Origin: an uncultured Caryophanales bacterium
GTDB taxonomy: Bacteria; Bacillota_I; Bacilli_A; RFN20; CAG-826
NCBI GenBank assembly: GCA_946612115.1
Contig: CAMOEI010000007.1
Coordinates: 1 to 64,000 of the forward strand
Direction: 5' to 3'
DNA: 64,000 nt
Shown here: piece after piece, positions 52,094 to 60,861 of the stretch
Position numbering within the stretch: the stretch's first letter is position 1
How the letters are laid out: the number at the start of each line of letters is the position of its first letter
Translations under genes and position numbers: made by a program
The notes under the pieces: model-generated
Told to the model about the DNA's origin: nothing
What the model saw: only the letters and a program-made list of their open reading frames with translations
Databases searched by the model: none

Positions 52094-52839
52094 TCGACGA
52101 CGAAGAACTTCAACTTATGAGATTAGAAAGTGAAGCGAAAAAGGCTTTGCCTAATAACGCTGAATTTTTTGTCTATCAAAATCCATTACAAGTTTTAAAA
52201 GAAAATGCGAAGGTCAAGTTCGATATCGCCTTTTTAGATATCGATATGCCTGGAATGACTGGAATTGATCTCGCTAAAGAATTGAAAAGGAGTTATCCTT
52301 TAACAAATATTATATTTGTTACTGCATATAATGATTACGCTTTAGATGCTTATCGCATTCACGCTTCAGGGTATTTGTCTAAACCTGTCAGCGCCGCTAA
52401 GATCAAAGAAGAATTAGATGCTTTAAGATATCCGATTAAAATTAATAGCGATAACAAATTACAAATTAAATGTTTTGGTAATTTTGAAGCTTTTTATAAC
52501 GGAGAGCCAATCAATTTTTCCTATAAGAAATCTAAAGAATTATTCGCCTATTTAATCGACCGTGAAGGATGCGCAATTAACATTAATGAACTTAACGCTG
52601 TTTTATGGGAAGAAGATCACCCATCTTACCTAAGAAACTTAATCGCAGATATTCAACAAACATTAAAGGCCTTAGGTGTAGGAGATGTCTTTGTTAAAAG
52701 ACACAACGAATGCTATATCGATGTTGAAAAAGTGAGCTGTGATGCCTACGAATATAAAAAAGGTAATCCAAATGCGATTAGAAGTTATCGCGGGGAATAT
52801 ATGATTCAATATTCTTGGGCGTATTTCCAAGACGAATAA
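52078..52839 (+). CDS. Response regulator with REC and C-terminal SARP-like winged helix
   Basis: LLVDDEELQLMRL, AFLDIDMPGMTGIDLA, then IKCFGNFEAFYNGEPINFSYKKSKELFAYLIDREG and SYRGEYMIQYSWAYFQ. Confidence 0.85.
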   Translation: MRILLVDDEELQLMRLESEAKKALPNNAEFFVYQNPLQVLKENAKVKFDIAFLDIDMPGMTGIDLAKELKRSYPLTNIIFVTAYNDYALDAYRIHASGYLSKPVSAAKIKEELDALRYPIKINSDNKLQIKCFGNFEAFYNGEPINFSYKKSKELFAYLIDREGCAININELNAVLWEEDHPSYLRNLIADIQQTLKALGVGDVFVKRHNECYIDVEKVSCDAYEYKKGNPNAIRSYRGEYMIQYSWAYFQDE

Positions 52840-52843
52840 ATTT

Positions 52844-54034
52844 ATGAAAAAAGAAGAACAATACATTTTAATGCTTAAGGACTTAGAGGTCCTTTCTTTT
52901 TCAGTTACTTTTGGAGAAGAGAATAGTGTTCAACTAATTAATAAATTAGAACATTTTGACAAAGCTCCTTATGGAGTGGCTAACGCGAAAGATGAAAAAG
53001 CGATGAATATGGCGTTATTTCGTTTTTTTAATTCAAGAACAATCTCAGGAAATAGAATTGACTACAATAAGATAATTGAGGCAACTGGAGTTAAAGATTC
53101 ATTTGAACTATCTTTTAAAGGACACGGATTATCTTTAACTAATCATTATTGGTATAAAAAAGAAGGTGAAGACCTTAAATACGGCGATATTAATTTCTTC
53201 ACTAACAAATGGGATGATACCTTCGCTAAAGCGGTATTACTAGGAGATTATGAGGCTTTAAAAACCGCAGATTTAAATGTTCCAGATATCGTTACTCCTG
53301 GTTGGGCGGTTAAAGGATGGATCTATGATGTTTCTCCTAAACTATATAAATTAGGAATTGATGTTGAACATCCAGAAGAAGTTATCGCTGAAGTTCTATC
53401 ATCTAAAATCGCTAAAAGATTATTAGAACCTTCTGAAGTTATTGATTATGAGTTAAAGACCATTGGAAATAGATATGCATCAGTTTCCAATTTATTAATT
53501 GGAATTGATGAAGAATTAATTCCATTATCAGTGTATTTACCATTTAATTATTATTTTTTATACAGAAATAAAAATGGTGATAGAAATAAGAACAAAGAAT
53601 TTTTAGATAAATTATTAGCGGAAGGTTATGTAGATTTATATAAACGTTTTGTCAAAATAGCATGTCTTAAATCCATTTGCTTTGTTAGCGATTTACATTT
53701 TGATAATTTATCGATGATTAGAAATATCAAAACAGGAGAAATTAGAATCTCTCCTTTATATGATTTAGGTGGAGCGTTTGGTAGTTCAAGAAGCGGAAGA
53801 GAATTTATCTCAAATATCAATGAAGGTTCTTTAATGCTTATTTATTTCTTCTTCTCTCAAATCGATAAAGATTGGGATTATTCATGGTATGACCCAACTA
53901 GATTGATTGACGCGGAAGAGGTTATTAGGTTTTATCTATCCAAGAGTGAATTCTACACTCCAGAGATTATTGATAACGTCATAAAAATATTTAATATTCA
54001 AAAATCATCTTTAGATGAGATGGCTAATAAGTAA
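52844..54034 (+). CDS. HipA-like kinase family protein
   Basis: C-terminal VSDLHFDNLSMIRNIKTGEIRISPLYDLGGAFG resembles HipA catalytic/metal motifs. Confidence 0.6.
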   Translation: MKKEEQYILMLKDLEVLSFSVTFGEENSVQLINKLEHFDKAPYGVANAKDEKAMNMALFRFFNSRTISGNRIDYNKIIEATGVKDSFELSFKGHGLSLTNHYWYKKEGEDLKYGDINFFTNKWDDTFAKAVLLGDYEALKTADLNVPDIVTPGWAVKGWIYDVSPKLYKLGIDVEHPEEVIAEVLSSKIAKRLLEPSEVIDYELKTIGNRYASVSNLLIGIDEELIPLSVYLPFNYYFLYRNKNGDRNKNKEFLDKLLAEGYVDLYKRFVKIACLKSICFVSDLHFDNLSMIRNIKTGEIRISPLYDLGGAFGSSRSGREFISNINEGSLMLIYFFFSQIDKDWDYSWYDPTRLIDAEEVIRFYLSKSEFYTPEIIDNVIKIFNIQKSSLDEMANK

Positions 54035-54036
54035 TG

Positions 54037-54070
54037 TGTGGCACATCTGTGACAAGTGATTTGCTATTAT
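54037..54070 (+). promoter_or_regulatory. Putative SARP-type promoter, site B
   Basis: TGTGGCA (54037-54043), N4, TGTGACA (54048-54054), N10, TATTAT (54065-54070) in extended -10 TGCTATTAT. Confidence 0.75.
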
Positions 54071-54096
54071 GCTATTAGTTCACGAGGAACATATTT

Positions 54097-54291
54097 ATGA
54101 GAAAAGAGTTACTTAATGGTTTAACAGATGATCAAATCGCCAAAGTTAAAGCATGCGATGATTTTAATGATTTACTACAACTCGCCAAAGACGAAGGTGT
54201 TGAATTAACTGATGAACAGCTTAATGCCATAAGTGGTGGAGCGTGCACTCCTACCGAGAAAAATCAAAATAAGAGAAAAATAGAAGACTAA
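54097..54291 (+). CDS. RiPP precursor with Gly-Gly leader
   Basis: MRKELLNGLTDDQIAKVKACDDFNDLLQLAKDEGVELTDEQLNAISGG / ACTPTEKNQNKRKIED, next to rSAM and C39 exporter. Confidence 0.87.
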   Translation: MRKELLNGLTDDQIAKVKACDDFNDLLQLAKDEGVELTDEQLNAISGGACTPTEKNQNKRKIED

Positions 54292-54292
54292 T

Positions 54293-55687
54293 ATGTTTTA
54301 TCGAATAAAAGATAATATCGCGCTTAGAAAATGGAAATATGTCGATCGCGCAATATATATAAAAGGAGAAGAAAACGCAGTTGGAATTCCAGAGAAAGAA
54401 TTCGAACTCCTTTTATTATGTGATGGAGAACACGATATCGAACCATCCGTTTATCTATCTAATTTATTAACTAAGAATTATATTGAACAATGTGAAAAAG
54501 GTCATCGTCCATCTGAATGGTCCTTACTTAAAACTTATGAGAATTTTTATTTTCCAAAAATGAACCTTATGGTCACTGGAAAATGCAATTTGAATTGTCT
54601 ACATTGTTTTAACGCTAAAGATAATGCTCCTCTAAATACTGAATTATCCTACGAACAAATTATTGATATCCTTGATCAAGCTCGTGATATTGGGGTTCAC
54701 GCCTTTACCTTAACTGGTGGAGAGCCATTAGTCCATCACCGCTTTTTAGATATTGTTAAGGCGATATATGAAAGAGACATGTTTATTTTTGAATTAAACA
54801 CAAATGGCCTATTAATTACACAAAAAATGCTTGATTTCTTTAAGGAAATTGGTTGCAATCCACTAATTAAAATTTCTTTTGATGGAATTGGATATCATAA
54901 CTGGATTAGACAACATCCAAAAGCGGAAGAGTTAACCCTCAAAGCTATTGAATTATGTATTAAAAACGGATTTAAAGTTAAAGCTCAAGTCCAAGTTAAC
55001 CGTAAGAATGTTTCTTCGATGTTACCTACTGCTAAACTACTTAATGAGATGGGCGTTTACGAGATGAGAATTATTAGAACTACTGAAGCCCCTAGATGGG
55101 AAAAGAATTCTCCTCAATCTAGTTTGACAATCGAAGAATACTACAAGAGTATGATCGAATTTGCTAAAGAATATAAAAATTCTGGTATGCAGATGATTGT
55201 CGATATCTGGCAACTCGTTAGATTATATCCAGCCTACCACGCATATGAGTTAGTACCTATTGCTTGTAATAAAGATGAATTCAATATCAGGATTCCAATG
55301 TGTAAAGGTAACCGTGGAATGATCGCGGTTAGTAGCAGTGGAGAAGTTGTCCCTTGTTTACAAATGTCTGGCTATTTCTTAGAAAAAGGAATCAGTTTAG
55401 GAAACATCTTTAAAACCCCATTAAAACAGTTAACTATTGAAAGCGATTATTTAAATTTAGCGATTGCTCCTTTATTTAAACAAATTATTGAAAACGATAA
55501 ATGTGGCAACTGCAAATATTACAAAGCTTGTACAGGTGGCTGCCCAGCTTTAGGGTTATTATATTCCACCAATAATGATTTCTATCATGAAGATATTACA
55601 AAATGCATTTTCTTTGAAAATGGTTGGTATGATATAATAAATGAAGAACTAGAGGGCTGGCGATTAACTAAGCCACTAGATATCTAA
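54293..55687 (+). CDS. Radical SAM/SPASM peptide maturase with N-terminal RRE-like segment
   Basis: CNLNCLHC, TLTGGEPLVH, C-terminal CGNCKYYKACTGGCPAL. Confidence 0.92.
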   Translation: MFYRIKDNIALRKWKYVDRAIYIKGEENAVGIPEKEFELLLLCDGEHDIEPSVYLSNLLTKNYIEQCEKGHRPSEWSLLKTYENFYFPKMNLMVTGKCNLNCLHCFNAKDNAPLNTELSYEQIIDILDQARDIGVHAFTLTGGEPLVHHRFLDIVKAIYERDMFIFELNTNGLLITQKMLDFFKEIGCNPLIKISFDGIGYHNWIRQHPKAEELTLKAIELCIKNGFKVKAQVQVNRKNVSSMLPTAKLLNEMGVYEMRIIRTTEAPRWEKNSPQSSLTIEEYYKSMIEFAKEYKNSGMQMIVDIWQLVRLYPAYHAYELVPIACNKDEFNIRIPMCKGNRGMIAVSSSGEVVPCLQMSGYFLEKGISLGNIFKTPLKQLTIESDYLNLAIAPLFKQIIENDKCGNCKYYKACTGGCPALGLLYSTNNDFYHEDITKCIFFENGWYDIINEELEGWRLTKPLDI

Positions 55688-55705
55688 ATATAAATAAGTT
55701 AGAAA

Positions 55706-55732
55706 GCATCGAAATTAATTCGGTGTTTTTTT
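55706..55732 (+). terminator. Intrinsic terminator after the radical SAM gene
   Basis: GCATCGAA-ATTA-ATTCGGTG followed by T7. Confidence 0.65.
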
Positions 55733-55733
55733 A

Positions 55734-55774
55734 TTTTAGATTGCGTTTACACAATCTAAAAAAGTAAGTATAAT
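55734..55774 (+). promoter_or_regulatory. Promoter with dyad operator for the export operon
   Basis: TTTACA (55746-55751)-N17-TATAAT (55769-55774); perfect 10-bp inverted repeat TTTTAGATTG-N8-CAATCTAAAA (55734-55761). Confidence 0.7.
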
Positions 55775-55784
55775 TATATTAATT

Positions 55785-56177
55785 ATGAGTAAAAATAATT
55801 ACCAAGGTATATCAAATCCAGACGAATTAAATAAAAGATTACAAAAAACTTCTCCATTGACTTGGATTATTTTAGGAATTGTTATCGCTATCCTTGCGTC
55901 ATTTTTTGCTTGGTCTATCATTCATAAAATCAACATTCGAATTTTTGCTAAAGCCACTGTTATTGATAAGAATGTTACTTTGCATGTCGATGATAGCGAT
56001 TTAAATAAATTAAAAGTAAATCAAAAAGTCTATATTTCTGGGAAAGAAGGAAAAATTCTTTCTTTTGATGAAAATAACAACCCTGTCGTAAGTGAGTTTG
56101 ATTTAAAAAATGATGAATATACATGTTACATCGTTATTAAACAGATGAGACCTGTGGATTTTTTAATTGGCAGATAA
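55785..56177 (+). CDS. Short HlyD-like membrane fusion protein
   Basis: One TM, then FAKATVIDKNVTLHVDDSDLNKLKVNQKVYISGKEGKILSF; no long coiled-coil. Confidence 0.65.
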   Translation: MSKNNYQGISNPDELNKRLQKTSPLTWIILGIVIAILASFFAWSIIHKINIRIFAKATVIDKNVTLHVDDSDLNKLKVNQKVYISGKEGKILSFDENNNPVVSEFDLKNDEYTCYIVIKQMRPVDFLIGR

Positions 56178-56178
56178 G

Positions 56179-58350
56179 ATGAGCAAGGATATTAGAAAAC
56201 CAAAAACTAAAGGAGTTGCAAACACTCCAATCATTATGCAATTAGAAGTCCTTGAATGTGGGGCTGCTTCTTTAGCGATGGTCATGGCTTATTACAATAA
56301 ATGGATTCCGCTTGAACAAGTTAGAGTTGATTGTGGTGTTTCTAGAAATGGTAGCAACGCTAAAAACATTCTTAAAGCAGCGGAAAAATATGGCTTTAAA
56401 ACCAAAGGTTTTGCCTATAACATTGATAAACTTAGAAAACAGGGAACATTCCCTGCAATTATCCACTGGGGTGGAGGACACTTTGTCGTATTAAACGGCT
56501 TTAGAGGAAATAAGGCTATTATTAACGATCCTGCAAAAGGTTTAGTGAAAGTTGATTTAAAAACATTTGATCAATTCTTTACTGGAATTTATTTAGAAAT
56601 CATTCCTGATGAAGGATTTGTTCCAAGCGGAAAAAGAAAATCAATTTTTGATTTCGCTAAGAAAAGATTAAAAGGCGCGATTCCTTTAATTGCTTTCTTC
56701 GCCATTACAACAATTATCTTTTATGTCTTTGGAATAATTAATCCAGTAATGCAACAATTCTTTGTAGATTATTTATTAGGTGGAAACAACCCTGATTGGC
56801 TATTACCATTTATCTTCATTTTTGCTGGAGTTGGATTATTACAAGTCGTCGTAAATGTCGTTCAATCTTTATATCAATATAAGATTAGAGGAAAATTAGA
56901 CCTCATCGGTTCATCTTCCTATATGTGGACTATCCTAAGATTACCAATTGAATTTTTCTCTCAAAGAATGGTTGGTGACTTACAGTCTAGACAAAGCGAA
57001 AACGCCTCCATTGCTGAAACCTTGGTCAATGTTTTCGCTCCATTATTATTTAACACAATAATGATTATCGTTTATTTAGTCTTCATGATTTATAAGAGTT
57101 GGATTTTAACTTTAATCGGAGTAGCGACAGTTGTCTTTAACGCCCTTATTTCTCAATATATTTCGAAGATGAGAGTGAATATTTCTAGAGTTCAAGCTCG
57201 TGATAACGCGAAACTCGCTGGTATGACCTCTAAAGGAATTGAGATGATTGAAACTATCAAATCTAATGGTGCTGAATCAGCTTATTTTACTAGCTGGTCC
57301 GCTGCTCAAGACGAAGCTGTTAAAGGCAAAATGAAAATGGCAAAAACTAACCAATTTATTGGGATTTTGCCTGCATTTTTCTCATTAATTGCAAATTATT
57401 CTGTTCTAATTCTTGGTGTTTATTTAACTATTAAATATGATTTTACAATCGGTTCTATCGTCGCCTTCCAAGGATTATTAAGTATGTTTATGTCTCCGGC
57501 GATGACTATTATCACCAGCGGACAAACTCTTCAAGAGATGAGAACTCAAATGGAAAGAGTGGATGATGTATTAGAATATCCGCTTGATGAAAATGTCACT
57601 AGATCAATCCCGGCAGAAAACATTTCTAAGATTAAAGGAAATCTTGTTTTAAAAGATGTAACCTTTGGATATTCAAGATTAGATCAACCGATCTTAAAAG
57701 GATTTAATCTCGAAATTAAACAAGGCCAAAAAATTGCTATCGTCGGATCTACTGGAAGCGGTAAATCAACATTATCTAAATTGATTTCTGGATTATATTC
57801 TCCTTGGAGCGGAGAAATCATTTTTAACGGTCAAAAAATGGAAGAGATTGACCACGAAATCTTTACTTCTTCAATCGCAGTTGTTGATCAGGATATTACT
57901 CTATATGAAGATACGATCGCTAATAATATTAAAATGTGGGACAGTTCAATCGCTGATTACGAAGTAATTATCGCTTGTAATGACGCTCAAATTCATAAAC
58001 AAATCATGTCTAGAGATGGTGGATATAACGCTCCGATATTAGAGGGCGGCAAAAACTTCTCTGGAGGAGAAAGACAAAGACTTGAAATTGCTCGTTCTTT
58101 GGCAAGTGATCCAAGCATCATTATTTTAGATGAAGCAACAAGTGCGTTAGACGCTAAAACTGAATATGAAGTTGTTAACGCGATTAAAGCTAGAGGAATT
58201 ACGACTATTGTTATCGCACATAGATTATCTACGATTCGCGATGCAGATTTAATCGTCGTTTTAGAAAAAGGTACTATCACCGAACAAGGTACACACGATC
58301 AGTTAATGAAACGAAAAGGTGCCTATTTTGACCTTGTCAGTAATGAATAG
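56179..58350 (+). CDS. Peptidase-containing ABC exporter (C39)
   Basis: QLEVLECGAASLAMVMAYY with catalytic Cys, GGGHFVVLNGF, INDPAKG, TM domain, GSTGSGKST, SGGERQRLEIAR. Confidence 0.95.
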   Translation: MSKDIRKPKTKGVANTPIIMQLEVLECGAASLAMVMAYYNKWIPLEQVRVDCGVSRNGSNAKNILKAAEKYGFKTKGFAYNIDKLRKQGTFPAIIHWGGGHFVVLNGFRGNKAIINDPAKGLVKVDLKTFDQFFTGIYLEIIPDEGFVPSGKRKSIFDFAKKRLKGAIPLIAFFAITTIIFYVFGIINPVMQQFFVDYLLGGNNPDWLLPFIFIFAGVGLLQVVVNVVQSLYQYKIRGKLDLIGSSSYMWTILRLPIEFFSQRMVGDLQSRQSENASIAETLVNVFAPLLFNTIMIIVYLVFMIYKSWILTLIGVATVVFNALISQYISKMRVNISRVQARDNAKLAGMTSKGIEMIETIKSNGAESAYFTSWSAAQDEAVKGKMKMAKTNQFIGILPAFFSLIANYSVLILGVYLTIKYDFTIGSIVAFQGLLSMFMSPAMTIITSGQTLQEMRTQMERVDDVLEYPLDENVTRSIPAENISKIKGNLVLKDVTFGYSRLDQPILKGFNLEIKQGQKIAIVGSTGSGKSTLSKLISGLYSPWSGEIIFNGQKMEEIDHEIFTSSIAVVDQDITLYEDTIANNIKMWDSSIADYEVIIACNDAQIHKQIMSRDGGYNAPILEGGKNFSGGERQRLEIARSLASDPSIIILDEATSALDAKTEYEVVNAIKARGITTIVIAHRLSTIRDADLIVVLEKGTITEQGTHDQLMKRKGAYFDLVSNE

Positions 58351-58361
58351 AAAGGAGAAGT

Positions 58362-60542
58362 ATGGGCTGGTTTGAAGAGCAAGTAAAGCAAAGACAAAAA
58401 CTCGATGAAAAAACCTTCGAGGAATCTTTCTTGTCCCTTGCTGGAATTCGTATTAATAATGAACATAACCTTAGCGAAGCAGCCATTAGGGAAAATTTTG
58501 CTATTAAGCAAATCCTTTCATTCTTCCATTATTCGATGGTTGATATCCCAGTAACCATTGAGGTTTTTAAAGATAAAATCAATTACGCATTAAAGTCGTT
58601 TGATATCTCGTACCATAAGTTTGATTTAAAAGAAAACAATTTGAATGAATCCGGATGTCCAATCTTAGCGTTTACTCTTGCCCATCACACCCCAGTTGTC
58701 TTCCTTCCTAGAGGAAATAAAGGATATTATTTCATTTCTCATCATACAGGTAAGAAAGTTAAACTAACCGAGGAAATCCTTTCGAGGTTTGAAAAAGACG
58801 CTATTAGTTTTTATCGTCCTTTACCAAATGCCAAAATTTCAGTAAAGGAATATGCAAAATATATTAGGCAATCGATTAGACCTATTGATATTATCCTTGT
58901 AATTTTAGTTTCCGCAATTGCTTCCGGAGTTGGCTTATTAGTTCCATTCCTCACTCAAAAATTAACCGCTGTTGCTACTGGCAGTAGGTCGATGAATGAA
59001 TTTATTATATTCTCGATTTATGTTGTCGCTGCAGCCACTGGATTATTATTAATTAACACTACAAAAGGATTTGCTAATTCACGTATTTCAATTAAAATTG
59101 AAAAATCTGTTCAAGAAGCGACGATGATGAGGGTTTTATATCTACCAACATCATTCTTCAAAAAATTTAATACTGGTGAACTTTGCGCAAGATTTGGTAG
59201 TGTTGTCAATTTAGCAATCACTTTGATTAGTGGAGTATTTATGACTTTAGTGTCAGTCATTATGTCACTAGCATATTTATTCCAAATGATTGGATTTGCT
59301 CCTGTTCTTATCTTACCTGTAGTAGCTATTTTAGTTGTTAATTCCGCCTTTACAATTTTAGTATCAGTTATTCAAAAGAATCACACTCAAAAAGTTCTTG
59401 AGGCTTCTTCTAAAGAATCTGGTGTGACTTATGAAATGATTAATGGTATTCAAAAGATTAGATTATCAGGTTCAGAAAAAAGAGTGTTCGCCAAATGGGC
59501 GAATGTCTATTCTAAATCAACTAAACTTAGATATCGTCCACCATTAATTGTCAGATTATCTCCTGCAATTACTTTATTAATTACTTTGCTCGGTAATGTT
59601 TTGATCTATTTTGTCGCAGGTGCAAATAATGTTGAAATTAGCACATACATGGCCTTTACCGCGAGCTATGGAGTTCTTTCAGCAGCGATTGCTTCTTTAG
59701 TTTCGGTTGTTTCTTTAGTGTCTAGCATTCAACCAATCTTTGAAATGGCTCGTCCAATTTTAGAAACTGAGCCTGAATCTAGTGAAGGCAAAATGACAAT
59801 TACCTCAATAAGTGGAAATATCGATGTAAATAATGTTTCATTTAAATATAATGAAAAAGGGCCACTAATCCTAAATAACTTCAATTTGCATATTAAAGAA
59901 GGAGAATATGTGGCCATTGTCGGTCAAACCGGATGTGGTAAATCCACTTTGGTAAGACTATTACTTGGCTTTGAAAAACCAAATAAAGGTGCGGTCTTAT
60001 ATGACAATATCGATATTAATGATGTAGATTTAAGTTCATTAAGAAGAAATATCGGCACGGTCATGCAAAATGGAACTTTGTTCCACGCTGATATCTTATC
60101 TAACATCATTATCTCTTCTCCTGATTTAAAAGAAGAAGATGCCTGGAAAGCAGCAGAAATCGCTAATATTGCTAATGATATTAGAGAGATGCCGATGGGA
60201 ATGAAAACAGTCATTTCAGAAGGTCAAGGCGGTATTTCCGGAGGACAAAAGCAAAGAATTATGATTGCTAGATCAATTGTCCATAAACCAAAAGTATTAA
60301 TCTTTGATGAAGCCACCAGTGCTTTAGATAATAAAACTCAAAAGAGCATTTCTGATTCGATAGCTAAATTAAACTGCACAAGAATCGTTATCGCTCATAG
60401 ATTATCGACTATTAAACACGCGGACCGCATTATTATGCTTGAAAATGGAAAGATCATCGAAGAAGGTAATTATCAAACCTTAATTGATAAAAAAGGAAAA
60501 TTTGCAGAACTTGTCGAGAGACAAAGATTAGACAATAAATAG
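58362..60542 (+). CDS. NHLM-type ABC transporter without active peptidase
   Basis: VVFLPRGNKGYYFISHHTGKKVKL, TM domain, GQTGCGKST, SGGQKQRIMIARS. Confidence 0.9.
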   Translation: MGWFEEQVKQRQKLDEKTFEESFLSLAGIRINNEHNLSEAAIRENFAIKQILSFFHYSMVDIPVTIEVFKDKINYALKSFDISYHKFDLKENNLNESGCPILAFTLAHHTPVVFLPRGNKGYYFISHHTGKKVKLTEEILSRFEKDAISFYRPLPNAKISVKEYAKYIRQSIRPIDIILVILVSAIASGVGLLVPFLTQKLTAVATGSRSMNEFIIFSIYVVAAATGLLLINTTKGFANSRISIKIEKSVQEATMMRVLYLPTSFFKKFNTGELCARFGSVVNLAITLISGVFMTLVSVIMSLAYLFQMIGFAPVLILPVVAILVVNSAFTILVSVIQKNHTQKVLEASSKESGVTYEMINGIQKIRLSGSEKRVFAKWANVYSKSTKLRYRPPLIVRLSPAITLLITLLGNVLIYFVAGANNVEISTYMAFTASYGVLSAAIASLVSVVSLVSSIQPIFEMARPILETEPESSEGKMTITSISGNIDVNNVSFKYNEKGPLILNNFNLHIKEGEYVAIVGQTGCGKSTLVRLLLGFEKPNKGAVLYDNIDINDVDLSSLRRNIGTVMQNGTLFHADILSNIIISSPDLKEEDAWKAAEIANIANDIREMPMGMKTVISEGQGGISGGQKQRIMIARSIVHKPKVLIFDEATSALDNKTQKSISDSIAKLNCTRIVIAHRLSTIKHADRIIMLENGKIIEEGNYQTLIDKKGKFAELVERQRLDNK

Positions 60543-60554
60543 TGGAGGTATATT

Positions 60555-60848
60555 ATGAAACACACTGTCGAAAATGATGTATTAACAATTTATTTAGAAG
60601 GAGAACTCAATTCTTTTAATTCAGAAGATGTTGAAAAAGAAATTGATGAAATCGTTGAATCAAATTCTTTCGATTCAATTATTTTGAATCTCAAAGATTT
60701 AAGCTACATTTCTTCTGCTGGATTAAGAATCATCGTTAGATTAAAGCAAAGATTTGACAAAACTTCTTTAGTTAAAGTTAGTAAGAATGTCTATGACATT
60801 TTTGAGATGGTTGGATTCGAAAACATCATCAAAATTGAAAGACAATAA
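60555..60848 (+). CDS. STAS-domain anti-sigma factor antagonist
   Basis: LNLKDLSYISSAGLRIIVRLKQ with conserved SSAG. Confidence 0.9.
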   Translation: MKHTVENDVLTIYLEGELNSFNSEDVEKEIDEIVESNSFDSIILNLKDLSYISSAGLRIIVRLKQRFDKTSLVKVSKNVYDIFEMVGFENIIKIERQ

Positions 60849-60861
60849 GAAGGAGATTCTT

